The notes: generated by a model from the sequence alone, not told the origin. 47,426 bases of DNA from Candidatus Cloacimonadota bacterium (GCA_028681035.1 JAQUJJ010000011.1:1-47426), one strand, 5' to 3'. Shown: positions 23,794 through 33,131, counted from the stretch's first letter. A program made the numbers and translations.

Positions 23794-26292
23794 ATGAGTG
23801 TTGCTAATATCCACGATTTCATTGCCTACTTTCAGGGCGATAAACGCTTTCGGGATACCATTGTTGCCCAAAACGTGAAGGAGCCTGTAACGGCAGATTA
23901 TCGTGCTTATCCTGCACCCTTGCTGCCTCCTGTAACTAAGCTTTTTGCTTCACAGGGCATTATGCAACCCTACAGCCATCAGGAAGAGGCTTTGCAGCAT
24001 ATACTTAGCGGCAAGAATGTGGTAATAAGTGCGGGTGTTGCCAGCGGCAAGAGCCTTTGTTACCAAGCAGCTATACTGAACGAACTCCTTAACCAGCCCA
24101 GTAGCCGTGCCCTGCTGATGTTTCCCACCAAAGCTTTGGCACAGGACCAAGCCCAGAAAATGCAGGGCTTACTAATTAATCTTGCCAAGCAAAACCCACG
24201 GCTACCTTCTATTTACTGCGGGATATACGATGGCGATACTCCCCAGGAACTGCGGAGCAAGCTGCGTAAGCAAAGCCAAATCCTCTTCACCAATCCAGAC
24301 ATGCTACACTTGGGGATAATGCCTAACCATAGCTTGTGGAGTGCCTTCTTCTCGCAGCTAAAATATGTGGTTATCGATGAAGTTCACATGTATCGTGGTG
24401 TTTTTGGTTCTCATTTTGCCAATGTACTCCGCCGCCTAAAGCGTATCTGTGCTGTTTATGGTATAAGCCCGCAGTTTATCTTTACCTCTGCCACGCTTGC
24501 CAATGCGCAGGAGCATGCCGAAGCCCTTTGCGAAGAGCAGGTGCAGCTTGTGGATGCAGATGGTTCTCCGCATGGCGAACGGCACTTTTATATCTGCAAT
24601 CCGCCCATGGTGGTGCCGTCTTTGGGAATCAGGCGTAGCTCGTCTCTGGAAAGCTCTTCCATTGTTAGGCGTTTTCTGAATACCGGCTTACAGGCAATTC
24701 TCTTTTCGGAAACCAGGCGTGCTGTGGAAATGCTGCTGCTTTATCTGAAAAGCGATAAACGCAGTATAGAGCAGATTCGCAGCTATCGCAGCGGTTATTT
24801 GGCAGATGAACGCCGCAAGATAGAGAGCGAACTGCGTAACCGTGATGTATCTATCGTAATCAGCACCAACGCCTTGGAGCTGGGCATTGATATTGGGGGG
24901 CTGGATGCTGTGTTCATCAATGGTTACCCTGGAACCATCTGCGGAACACGTCAACAAGCAGGACGTGCGGGACGTAAGGCAAATGCAGCCCTGTGCATCA
25001 TGGTGGCAAGTGCCAATCCGCTGGATCAATACATCTGCCAGCACCCGGAGTATATCTTCGACAACAACCCTGAAATGGCTCTAATAGACCCTAACAACAG
25101 CGAAATCCTGCGCATGCAATTGCTGTGTGCCATACATGAAATGGCTTTGCAGGAAGGCGAAAGCTTCGGAGCCTTGAAGCCAGAGAACTTCTTTGGGCAT
25201 CTGCAAAGCTTGGTGGAAGATAATCTGGTGAAGCATAGCGGCAATCGCTATGTTGGCATTGCCGGCAGTTATCCTGCTGGCGAAGTGTCTATCCGCAACG
25301 CTGCCAATCAGTTCCAGATATTGTATCAGAACGATTTAATCGGTTGGGTGGATTCCACCAGCGTAAACTGGATGACGCACCCTAAGGCAATTTACCTGCA
25401 TCAAGGCGAAACCTGGATGGTACAAAATCTGGATTACGAAAACAAAAAGGTAATGCTGGAGCCTATCCAAGCGAATTACTTTACCCAGACCCTGCAACGC
25501 ACCGAGATTACTTTGGATAAGCTGCTGCAATTGGAGCACGTTAAAGGCGGCAGAAAGCATTTTGGCGAGGTAACTGTTACTACCACGGTTACGGGGTTTA
25601 AGAAGCTGCGCTTTTATTCTCAAGAGATTCTAGAGCAAGAAACTCTGGATTTACCGCCATCGGTGATTCAGACCCAGGCTTGGTGGATTTCGTTGTCCTC
25701 AGAAACGGTGGAGAAGACTCGTGCCAAGGGCTTGTGGAACAACGACCCTAACGATTATGGTAAGGCTTGGGATGCGCTTGCTGAGCAGATTCGTGAGCGT
25801 GATGGCAAACGCTGTCGATCTTGTGGAATTGTAGGCAATCTGGATGTGCATCATATTATCCCCTTCCGTAAATTTCCCAGTGCTGAAGAAGCTAATCAGC
25901 CCGATAATCTTATCAGCCTGTGTCCCCGCTGCCACCATCTGGCAGAACAGCGAGTACATATCCAAAGCGGACTTGCTGCTTTGGCTTATCTGATTGGTAA
26001 TCTTGCACCTTTCTTTGTGATGTGTGCACAAAAGGATTTGGGCATCCATAGCGAAGATAAATCCCCTCTGGCAATGGGAGCACCAGTGATTGTGATTTAC
26101 GATAAAGTTGCCGGTGGCATAGGGCTTAGCCATAAGCTGTATGAACTGCACTCACGCCTTATCTATGCAGCTATGGATAGGGTAAAGCATTGTGCTTGCG
26201 AGAATGGCTGCCCTGCCTGTGTGGGACCCGTTGCCGAGAACGGTTTGGGTGCCAAGGAAGAGGCAATGGCAATATTGACTGAGTTGCTGTAA
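23794..26292 (+). CDS. MrfA/YprA-like DEAD-box DNA helicase with HNH module and DUF1998 domain
   Basis: 832 residues from ATG 23794; a GTG at 23716 with a good GGAGG would add 26 residues of atypical sequence and is a possible alternative. Helicase motifs: variant Walker A A-G-V-A-S-G-K-S (80-87), D-E-V-H (195-198), S-A-T, and in the second RecA domain S-T-N-A-L-E-L-G-I-D-I and Q-Q-A-G-R-A-G-R. Residues about 665-715 form an HNH nuclease-like zinc module (Cys674, Cys677, His686-His687, Cys710, Cys713, His714-His715). The DUF1998 domain ends with Cys800, Cys802, Cys806 and Cys809. MrfA of Bacillus is a 3'-5' helicase in excision of mitomycin adducts. Monocistronic by position. Confidence 0.9.
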   Translation: MSVANIHDFIAYFQGDKRFRDTIVAQNVKEPVTADYRAYPAPLLPPVTKLFASQGIMQPYSHQEEALQHILSGKNVVISAGVASGKSLCYQAAILNELLNQPSSRALLMFPTKALAQDQAQKMQGLLINLAKQNPRLPSIYCGIYDGDTPQELRSKLRKQSQILFTNPDMLHLGIMPNHSLWSAFFSQLKYVVIDEVHMYRGVFGSHFANVLRRLKRICAVYGISPQFIFTSATLANAQEHAEALCEEQVQLVDADGSPHGERHFYICNPPMVVPSLGIRRSSSLESSSIVRRFLNTGLQAILFSETRRAVEMLLLYLKSDKRSIEQIRSYRSGYLADERRKIESELRNRDVSIVISTNALELGIDIGGLDAVFINGYPGTICGTRQQAGRAGRKANAALCIMVASANPLDQYICQHPEYIFDNNPEMALIDPNNSEILRMQLLCAIHEMALQEGESFGALKPENFFGHLQSLVEDNLVKHSGNRYVGIAGSYPAGEVSIRNAANQFQILYQNDLIGWVDSTSVNWMTHPKAIYLHQGETWMVQNLDYENKKVMLEPIQANYFTQTLQRTEITLDKLLQLEHVKGGRKHFGEVTVTTTVTGFKKLRFYSQEILEQETLDLPPSVIQTQAWWISLSSETVEKTRAKGLWNNDPNDYGKAWDALAEQIRERDGKRCRSCGIVGNLDVHHIIPFRKFPSAEEANQPDNLISLCPRCHHLAEQRVHIQSGLAALAYLIGNLAPFFVMCAQKDLGIHSEDKSPLAMGAPVIVIYDKVAGGIGLSHKLYELHSRLIYAAMDRVKHCACENGCPACVGPVAENGLGAKEEAMAILTELL

Positions 26293-26375
26293 AAGGATAT
26301 TAGCTGTATCGGTCTTTCTTTTTTTTGGCTACATCAGCACAATCCCATTAACATGTATAAGAAACCTTGCTTTTC

Positions 26376-26443
26376 TATACAAGTGGAGTATGATATGTAT
26401 ATAATATACCGCTTTTATATACATGTGGGGTGTGATATGTATA
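26376..26443 (+). promoter_or_regulatory. Direct-repeat promoter/operator upstream of the Fic gene
   Basis: Two 26-bp direct repeats, 26376-26401 and 26418-26443, match at 23 positions and are spaced 42 bases apart (about four helical turns). Each begins TATACA, has a GTGG core and ends TGATATGTATA. The space between holds a TATAAT-like box (GTATATAATATACC, from about 26396). A regulator dimer pair binding both sites is inferred. The ribosome binding site AAGGA lies eight bases before the Fic ATG. Confidence 0.5.
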
Positions 26444-26479
26444 GCAAGTGCGGGAAAATGAACCACAAAGGATGTGATA

Positions 26480-27562
26480 ATGGCTCTTATGCTGAAGAAC
26501 TTACCTCCAGATGTAGATTTAGAGACAAAGCAGATTCTTAAGAAAGTAGCATCTGCACATCGCTATTTAGCTGAATTGAAGGGTGTTTCAGCCACTATAC
26601 CCAATCAGTTAATCTTGATAAATACCTTAGCTCTGCAAGAAGCCAAGGACAGCTCAGCAATAGAGAACATTATCACTACCCACGATGATTTGTATAAAGA
26701 TGAGATATTTCCTGAATATGCGTTTAGTGCTTCCGCAAAAGAGGTAAGTAGTTACGCTTCAGCATTAAAAGCTGGTTTTCAATTAGTTAAACATAGTGGC
26801 TTGCTTACTTCCAATCATATCATTGAAATTCAAGCAGAAATGGAAAAGCATCGTTCCGGCTTTCGCAAACTTCCCGGCACCGAACTTAAAAACATGCAAA
26901 GTGGAGAAATAGTATATACTCCCCCACAGAACCCAGAGGAGATCATCTCACTAATGACCAATCTGGAGAGATTCATCAATGATGACAGTTTCTATGATGC
27001 TGATCCCTTAGTTAAAATGGCGCTTATCCATTATCAGTTTGAGAGTATCCACCCTTTTTATGATGGCAATGGACGTACTGGTCGCATCATTAACGTATTA
27101 TATTTGGTGCTTGTCGATCTTCTAAGCATTCCTGTTTTGTACCTGAGCCGTTACATTGTTCGCAACAAAACTAGCTATTACGCTCTGCTGCAAAAGGTGA
27201 GAGATGAAAATGCTTGGGAAGAATGGATTCTTTTTATGCTGGATGCAGTAGAAACAACCTCTAAACAAACCATTAACATGGTTGAATCTATGAAAACTGC
27301 CTTGCAAGATTATAAGCATCAAATCCGCTCAAAATACAAATTCTACTCTCAGGACTTAATCAATAATCTCTTTTCCCATCCATACACCAAACTGGAATTC
27401 ATTATGCGTGATCTGAAAGTGGGAAGGCTAACTGCCGCAAAATACATGGATGCACTCTGCAACGACGGATTGTTGCAAAAGAAAAAGATTAGCAGGTCTA
27501 ACTACTATGTTAACAATGCCTTATATAGTATTTTAACAAACGTGGATGGCATAGACGAGTAA
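26480..27562 (+). CDS. fic: Fic-domain protein adenylyltransferase with N-terminal autoinhibition motif
   Basis: 360 residues; the ATG at 26480 is chosen over GTG at 26474 because AAGGA is well placed for it. The catalytic motif H191-P-F-Y-D-G-N-G-R-T-G-R is intact. Residues 58-63 (S-S-A-I-E-N) match the inhibitory (S/T)-x-x-x-E-(G/N) helix in front of the Fic core, which makes this a class II, self-inhibited Fic protein. The C-terminal 60-70 residues form a winged helix (R-D-L-K-V-G-R-L-T-A-A-K-Y). Fic enzymes AMPylate proteins; the C-terminal wHTH resembles that of Fic/DOC proteins with DNA-binding tails. Surrounding sequence is non-coding and AT-rich. Confidence 0.93.
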   Translation: MALMLKNLPPDVDLETKQILKKVASAHRYLAELKGVSATIPNQLILINTLALQEAKDSSAIENIITTHDDLYKDEIFPEYAFSASAKEVSSYASALKAGFQLVKHSGLLTSNHIIEIQAEMEKHRSGFRKLPGTELKNMQSGEIVYTPPQNPEEIISLMTNLERFINDDSFYDADPLVKMALIHYQFESIHPFYDGNGRTGRIINVLYLVLVDLLSIPVLYLSRYIVRNKTSYYALLQKVRDENAWEEWILFMLDAVETTSKQTINMVESMKTALQDYKHQIRSKYKFYSQDLINNLFSHPYTKLEFIMRDLKVGRLTAAKYMDALCNDGLLQKKKISRSNYYVNNALYSILTNVDGIDE

Positions 27563-28016
27563 AGCACGGCTTTCCTTGCTTTTCATTTCATTATTTATCC
27601 TCATCTTAGCTGTCAACTAAAATCAGGAAAAACCATGGAAAAACCATTTTTGGAGAGCTAATTCTCCATGCTTGTCACCATATATTATCCATATATCATA
27701 AGTATATCAACCGTATATTAGATATGGATGATATAGTGATGATAAGCTTATATTTATCATTCTTAAGCAGGGGCGAAACATGAAAAAAACGATAAAATGA
27801 AAGTTGAACGGAGATGGAGAGTCACCATTTTAAGTATACAGTCTAAACCATTGAAATTAGTAACAATGAGAACAATGGATAAGATGCTCAGCCTGTTTGG
27901 AGTCCTTCCTGCCTAAACTAACTTGCATTAGCTCCCATATTTGGCTGTACTAAAAGCTGATAAATGCAACAATATCTTAGCGGTAGGCTGGACTTTACAT
28001 GAAAGCGATTTGTGTC
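27563..28016. other. Non-coding stretch downstream of fic with AT-rich inverted repeat
   Basis: No open frame or RNA gene found. A hairpin TGGAGA / TCTCCA at about 27651-27668 may end fic transcription. An inverted repeat ATATTATCCATAT (27682-27694) and ATATGGATGATAT (27722-27734), 12 of 13 matches, lies in a TA-rich zone of repeated CCATATAT words similar in base composition to the fic promoter. Confidence 0.5.
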
Positions 28017-28280
28017 TGGAGTCCTTTGTGTCTATGCTAATTATATGTCCACCTATAACTTAATGACACACTGGACTTCAGGAAACACTTTCATTATCGG
28101 TAGCGAAGGCAAGGCTTCAGTCAAGTTCAATATGGCATAAGTATCCAAACAAAAAGCTGATAGCCACTTTAGAACCATGAAGTCCAGGTCGCTATCATCG
28201 TTGCTAAAGCTGGTTTATAACTTACAGTACGTTTAAATATACTTGGCTATCTTGTAACATGTTAAGCGACAAGGACTCCA
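28017..28280 (-). repeat. Solitary inverted copy of the 267-bp TGGAGTCCTT-ended element
   Basis: Begins TGGAGTCCTTTGTG and ends CGACAAGGACTCCA, which are imperfect inverted ends. The interior matches, in reverse, the array units at 42775-43750: it shares CACTGGACTTCAGG, TTTCATTATCGGTAGCGAAG and CATGAAGTCCAGGTCGCT. The middle (about 28150-28260) is more diverged. No coding capacity. Positions 28281-28425 then contain a few small hairpins, among them GAGCC / GGCTC at about 28387-28403, but no gene. Confidence 0.75.
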
Positions 28281-28425
28281 TACGCCATCACTCAACACCC
28301 CAGCATATCCATGCAACCCAACCTACCACTGTGTTTCACCTTTCCACCATTTCACTTTTACACAAGGAACAGCGTCCCTCGATCGAGCCGAGGACAGGCT
28401 CTACGCTGCAACCTACCTCTCTACC

Positions 28426-29340
28426 TTATCTACGGAAAGTATTCATTATCTTCTTGCGGTTTAGCTTTTGCAGGTCTTTATATTGCGAAAGCACCAATCC
28501 GACCAGGGCAATGCCAAGTCCCAGGGCAGCAAGTGGGCTAAGTGTATCACCCAGTATTACATAAGCCAGTACGACAGTGAAAACGGGAATAAGATTGGAG
28601 AACACATTGGATTTTATCACACCTAAGTCCCTGATAACGCCAGTGAAGAGCATGAAGGCACCCACTGAAGCAAATAAGGACATGGCAGCAATGGCAGCTA
28701 AGCCTTCAAAGCTATGTTGGACGGTTAGGAAATGATTGCCCTCGTAGAAGATGAACAGAGGCAGGAAGTATATCATCCCAAAAAAGCTTTGCCAACTCAC
28801 AATGGTGAGAGCAGAATAGCGATGAGTGAGATTACGTACTGTAATGGTGTAAAACACACCTGCAAAGACAGCTAACATCAGGAATAGAATACCTTTGGTG
28901 CTGGCAGATAAATCCCCACTGCCAATGCTCATTACGGCAACACCGGTGCAAGAAATAAGCAAGCCAAACAACAAAAGTACTGACACTCGTTCTTTAAGGA
29001 TTAACCAAGCTCCGAGTGCGGCAAAGATGGGGATGGTGGAGATAACCAGACTACCCAAAGTGGAGGAGACATATTGCATGCCATTGGCTTCGCCGATAAA
29101 ATACAAGAACGGCTCGCAGAAAGAGACCAGCATCAACTGGCGCATATCCTTTCTGTTTACTTTTTCGGTTTTCTTACTTATCCATCTTACGAAAAACAAC
29201 AGGAAAGCGGCTAAAACTAGACGCAGAAAAGTGATTTCATAGGGGTGATAGGTTTTGAATGCAACCTTTATCCATACGAAGGTTACAGACCAACACAGCA
29301 TGGCTGCAATAGCCTTGATATAGGGGAGCCAGTACTTCAT
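28426..29340 (-). CDS. EamA/DMT-family transporter
   Basis: 304 residues with ten predicted transmembrane helices in two five-helix EamA repeats (first about 5-140, second about 148-285). The signature patterns W-S-V-T-F-V-W-I-K-V-A at the first helix and L-x-S-x-I-P-I-F in helix 4 are typical of drug/metabolite transporter family members. The substrate (amino acid, metabolite or nucleotide sugar) cannot be told. The ATG directly abuts the stop codon of the upstream Moco-domain gene, so translation is probably coupled. This is the last gene of the large minus-strand unit. Confidence 0.88.
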   Translation of the reverse strand: MKYWLPYIKAIAAMLCWSVTFVWIKVAFKTYHPYEITFLRLVLAAFLLFFVRWISKKTEKVNRKDMRQLMLVSFCEPFLYFIGEANGMQYVSSTLGSLVISTIPIFAALGAWLILKERVSVLLLFGLLISCTGVAVMSIGSGDLSASTKGILFLMLAVFAGVFYTITVRNLTHRYSALTIVSWQSFFGMIYFLPLFIFYEGNHFLTVQHSFEGLAAIAAMSLFASVGAFMLFTGVIRDLGVIKSNVFSNLIPVFTVVLAYVILGDTLSPLAALGLGIALVGLVLSQYKDLQKLNRKKIMNTFRR

Positions 29341-29940
29341 TTAGATAAATTCCAGCACTTCCCCGTCAGGGATTTCTTTAATCTTACCGCCATCGTTTAT
29401 ATCTCGGCAGGCTCCAGCTTCAATGGCAGCACTATCGGTGTAGCCCCGCAGTTCCCAAAATCCGGGTATGTAATAATCCATCAGCTCAATACGAACAATG
29501 CTCTTGGCGGATTTGTAACCCCAAAGATAGGGAACAAAGGCGCGTAAGGGACCACCATAGTCCTCGCTTAACAACTCATTGTCGAAACTATGTGCGATTA
29601 GGGATTTTGGTAACAACGCTATATCAAGAGGGATGGAAGTGTCATAAACCTCGCCAACAGACCAAAAACGGATAAACTTGCAGCTTGGTTTCATGCCCAC
29701 TTCGTGTAAAATGGTGGAGAGAGGTATGCCTTTCCAGTTTCCTGCCACAGACCATCTGGTTACACTGGTAAGACGTGCATACACTTCTTGCTGTTCCATA
29801 GCTATCAGCTCGTCCCAAGTGTAAATACGGGGAGTTTCGCAGCTACCTGTCACAGCCAGTTCCCAAGTGTTACGGTTAAGAGAGCCGGGATGTCCCTCTG
29901 CCCAGAAAATGGGGGTGTTCATTTGAGCTAATTTACTCAT
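29341..29940 (-). CDS. Sulfite-oxidase-like molybdopterin domain protein, Moco-ligand cysteine replaced
   Basis: 199 residues covering the oxidoreductase molybdopterin-binding domain (PF00174 type) with W-x-L-x-V-T-G near the N-terminus, V-T-R-W-S-x-x-G-x-W-x-G-I-P-L, and Y-G-G-P-L-R-A-F-V-P-Y-L-W-G-Y-K-S-A-K later. In related proteins the residue before V-T-R-W-S is the cysteine that binds molybdenum; here it is Ser59 (codon AGT). No signal peptide, heme or dimerisation domain. If Moco still binds, chemistry must differ; otherwise it is a non-catalytic binding protein. It precedes the EamA gene without a gap and lies 120 bases after nnr. Confidence 0.82.
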   Translation of the reverse strand: MSKLAQMNTPIFWAEGHPGSLNRNTWELAVTGSCETPRIYTWDELIAMEQQEVYARLTSVTRWSVAGNWKGIPLSTILHEVGMKPSCKFIRFWSVGEVYDTSIPLDIALLPKSLIAHSFDNELLSEDYGGPLRAFVPYLWGYKSAKSIVRIELMDYYIPGFWELRGYTDSAAIEAGACRDINDGGKIKEIPDGEVLEFI

Positions 29941-30060
29941 GTTAAAATCCTTTATTGTTGTTTAGCAGCACTCCGATGCTGCCGAACACTCTTTCCTGCT
30001 GATTTGAAAACCTGATACACTTCGGTAGGATCGGAGTCCTACCCTACGGCAGATGGCTGC

Positions 30061-31578
30061 TTACTTCACGAACAGGTTATCTATAATGTCGCTGGGCAAA
30101 ATAGAAGCAGTCTGGCGGGTTTCGTTAAGTTTCTCTGCGGTTATACCCATCAGATAGGATGCAGAGATAGCGGCGAAGGGAATATTCAAGCCTTGGGCAA
30201 GGAAAGAACCAATTATACCCGCCAGCACATCACCGCTACCACCAGTCGCCAATCCGTCGTTGCCACTGGTGTTAAACAGCAAGTTATTGCCATTTGCGAA
30301 CACAGTTGTGTATCCCTTTAACAGGATTTGAGCCTTGGCTTTCTTAACATATCCGGTAAGTACTCCTATGGGATCCATAAGGATAGCTTTTATCGATTTG
30401 CCACACAAGCGGGAAAACTCTCCCAGATGTGGGGTAACGACAATGTATCCTCTATTTAGGTATTGCTGTAAATCCTTATTTTCGGCGATAAGCCTGATGG
30501 CATCAGCATCCACCACAATGTGAGCCTTGCAGTAATGCAGCACAATCTTTAACAAGTTTAGGGCATAAGCATCCAAGCCCATACCACAACCAATCACAAC
30601 ACTATCTACTTGTTTCAATTGTTCCCGCAGCTTCTCTTGATCTGGCAAGCCGGTTTCCGGGTTTTCGGGGATGGCACGAAACATGATTTCGGGGGTTAAA
30701 TGATAGTAATGCGGCTCCATTTCAGGACGGCTCATCAGATAGCAATAGCCGGCTCCAGAACGTAAAGCTGCCTTGGCTGCCATCGCGGCTGAACCGCTAA
30801 AACCGGGCGAACCACCTATTACAAGGACCCTGCCATAACAACCTTTATTGGCTTGTTCATAGCGGGTGGGATATTCATAATTATCTTCATCTATAACAAC
30901 TGGGAGAGAGAGATTATCTTTATCGTCTGTGAAAATGCTAATCTTAATGGTTGTTAACTTCCCGCTATACTGCCTGCCATGGTTAAGAATATTACCGAAT
31001 TTGGGAGCATGTATGCAGAGGGTTTCAGTTGCCCTAAAAGCATTGTAATCACCTTCACCTGTGTCGGCATTTATGCCGGAGGGAATGTCTATGGCGATAT
31101 GCGGGACATTATTAAAATTAGCTGATTCAAACACTTCTTTCAGGCAATCACTTAGTTCGCCATGGAAACCAATGCCAAACACAGCATCAATTATCATACA
31201 TGATTTGCTCATCAAGCTGGACAGTTCTTCATAATCCGTATCTTCAGGGCAATCAAGCATGGGGATGCCAAGCTTGGTGCACAAATCATAATTTACCTTA
31301 CTATCTTCTGTGAAAGATGAGGCGTGCACCTTGGCAAGAATCACAGGAATATCGGCAAGGAACAGCTTGCGGGCAATAACAAAGCCATCTCCGCTGTTGT
31401 TTCCACAACCATGCAGAATGATTACCATGCCAGATTGGATTTCAGGATAGCTACGTAAGAGGTAATCAGCGCAGCCGTTACCGGCATTCTCCATCAGGAT
31501 ACGCGCTGGAAGCCCCAGCTCATCGATGGTGCGTTTGTCCATGGCTTTCATTTGTTTAGACGATAGCACATAAGCCAT
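30061..31578 (-). CDS. nnr: Bifunctional NAD(P)HX epimerase / ADP-dependent dehydratase
   Basis: 505 residues. The N-terminal YjeF/epimerase domain (about 1-215) has the H-G-C-G-N-N-S-G-D-G motif and S-G-I-N-A-D-T-G; the C-terminal ribokinase-like dehydratase domain (about 230-505) has G-G-S-P-G-F-S-G, T-P-H-L-G-E-F and the G-S-G-D-V-L-A-G-I-I-G signature. The enzyme repairs hydrated NADH/NADPH in the cytoplasm. Its ATG overlaps the histidine kinase stop codon by one base (TAATG), so the two are translationally coupled. Confidence 0.95.
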   Translation of the reverse strand: MAYVLSSKQMKAMDKRTIDELGLPARILMENAGNGCADYLLRSYPEIQSGMVIILHGCGNNSGDGFVIARKLFLADIPVILAKVHASSFTEDSKVNYDLCTKLGIPMLDCPEDTDYEELSSLMSKSCMIIDAVFGIGFHGELSDCLKEVFESANFNNVPHIAIDIPSGINADTGEGDYNAFRATETLCIHAPKFGNILNHGRQYSGKLTTIKISIFTDDKDNLSLPVVIDEDNYEYPTRYEQANKGCYGRVLVIGGSPGFSGSAAMAAKAALRSGAGYCYLMSRPEMEPHYYHLTPEIMFRAIPENPETGLPDQEKLREQLKQVDSVVIGCGMGLDAYALNLLKIVLHYCKAHIVVDADAIRLIAENKDLQQYLNRGYIVVTPHLGEFSRLCGKSIKAILMDPIGVLTGYVKKAKAQILLKGYTTVFANGNNLLFNTSGNDGLATGGSGDVLAGIIGSFLAQGLNIPFAAISASYLMGITAEKLNETRQTASILPSDIIDNLFVK

Positions 31579-33131
31579 TATTTCTCCTTATGTATGGGTT
31601 GTGCAGGCAGCTTTATCTCAAAGGTACTGCCTTCTTCAGGGGTGCTTTGAACCACTTTGATGTAGCCATTGTGATACTCTTCTATTATTCTCTTTGCCAG
31701 GCTTAGTCCCAAGCCCCAGCCCCGAGTTTTAGTTGTTACACCGGGATCAAAGATGCGCTTCCATTGTCTGCGAGGAATACCTTTTCCTTCGTCTCGGATA
31801 TGAATGTATATCCATGGAGATTTCTGGGTTGCAGTGAGAATGATGTTTCCGCCTTTGTTGCTCATGGCGTCCACACAGTTCTTAACTAAGTTCTCCAGTG
31901 TCCACTTGAATAACTCGGCATCAAGCAACACCTTAACACCCTCAATTTTGCTAATCAGGTGGATATCTATACGTTTGCCCAAATGCGGCATGCGAAGGCT
32001 GAAGTAATCCACAATCTGAGTAAGAATATCATGCAAGTCCTGAGGTTCCAGCTTGGTCATACTGCCCACTTTACCAAATCGTGAGGCGATGTTGCGCAAA
32101 TGGTTCAGATCAGCAGTCATATGCTCCACAATTTGCGGGACATTGCGTTCGGTTCCTTCAGGCGGAGCTTCTTTCAGGTAATCAATCCAACCCATGAGAG
32201 AAGTAATCGGAGTCCCAAATTGATGCGCAGTTTCTTTTGCCAAACCAATCCAGAGGGTGTCCTTTTCAGTACGACGAAGGAGGAATAAGCCATAGCTACC
32301 AAAGAAAATGACCATCAATGCTAGGATTAGCTCTAGAATAATTATGTAGCGAATATAAGAAAGTGATTTGGGAGTGGAGAAATAGATGTAGCCCAAGCTG
32401 TCGGCTGCATTGGAAAGCGGGATTTCGTCCATCAATACAATGCGGCGGGCTAATCTCTGTTGTTGTTCGGTGTTCATTTGATAGTAGTCCGCAGTCTCAG
32501 GCAAATCCACATTCCGCCAGAAAAGGGGCTGTTTATAGCGGTCTGTAACAATTATGGAATAGTCAATATTCTTAATAAACTGTTCGAAGGATACCGGTTG
32601 GCTGTAATAGGCGTAACCGGTTACCTCCGCTTTGTCGGTTAAAGGGGTTTGAATCATCCCTGTCATCTTCTGCTCGAGTTTCTTGCGTGACGCTATTGAA
32701 AGATTGGCAAACAGGGTATCTGTGGGAACCCCTACGTTTTTCCACATCTGAGGTTGAAAGAAAGCATCTGTAATAATAATGGGTATGGGGTTTTCCGGCA
32801 TAAACTCTGTGCTAATATAATCCCACAGATTCTGCTGGAAATCCCAAGAGGCACTGAATTGCAGATATTTGGAGCTAACTTCGGTAAGCAACTGCGCATA
32901 TTGCTCTGCTGCACGCAAATAAGTATCTGTATATGCAATGTATTGCGCAAAGATGCGGGGTACATATTCTTGTTCCACTTTGGCTTGTTTGATAAGAACC
33001 TGAATATAGCCAGCGAAGAACAGAAAGATTGCCAGACTGCCGCCTATTAGAAATATGCGCAGTCGGTTGAACAGATTAACGCTTTTTCGCTTTTTCCCAG
33101 TGGGAGTCGAGTTCTTCAAGACTGGCTTCAT
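31578..33131 (-). CDS. Membrane sensor histidine kinase (orphan)
   Basis: 517 residues from the first ATG (33131); an upstream TTG (33167) gives 529, and both overlap the mazG end. TM helices at about 24-46 and 246-268 enclose a periplasmic sensor region of about 200 residues with two similar segments (P-I-P-I-I-I-T-D-A and Y-S-I-I-V-T-D-R) that look duplicated. The H-box E-T-A-H-Q-F-G-T-P-I-T-S-L and the ATPase boxes N-L-V-K-N-C-V-D-A-M, D-E-G-K-G-I-P and G-W-G-L-G-L-S-L-A-K are intact. No response regulator is next to it. It sits between mazG and nnr. Confidence 0.88.
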   Translation of the reverse strand: MKPVLKNSTPTGKKRKSVNLFNRLRIFLIGGSLAIFLFFAGYIQVLIKQAKVEQEYVPRIFAQYIAYTDTYLRAAEQYAQLLTEVSSKYLQFSASWDFQQNLWDYISTEFMPENPIPIIITDAFFQPQMWKNVGVPTDTLFANLSIASRKKLEQKMTGMIQTPLTDKAEVTGYAYYSQPVSFEQFIKNIDYSIIVTDRYKQPLFWRNVDLPETADYYQMNTEQQQRLARRIVLMDEIPLSNAADSLGYIYFSTPKSLSYIRYIIILELILALMVIFFGSYGLFLLRRTEKDTLWIGLAKETAHQFGTPITSLMGWIDYLKEAPPEGTERNVPQIVEHMTADLNHLRNIASRFGKVGSMTKLEPQDLHDILTQIVDYFSLRMPHLGKRIDIHLISKIEGVKVLLDAELFKWTLENLVKNCVDAMSNKGGNIILTATQKSPWIYIHIRDEGKGIPRRQWKRIFDPGVTTKTRGWGLGLSLAKRIIEEYHNGYIKVVQSTPEEGSTFEIKLPAQPIHKEK

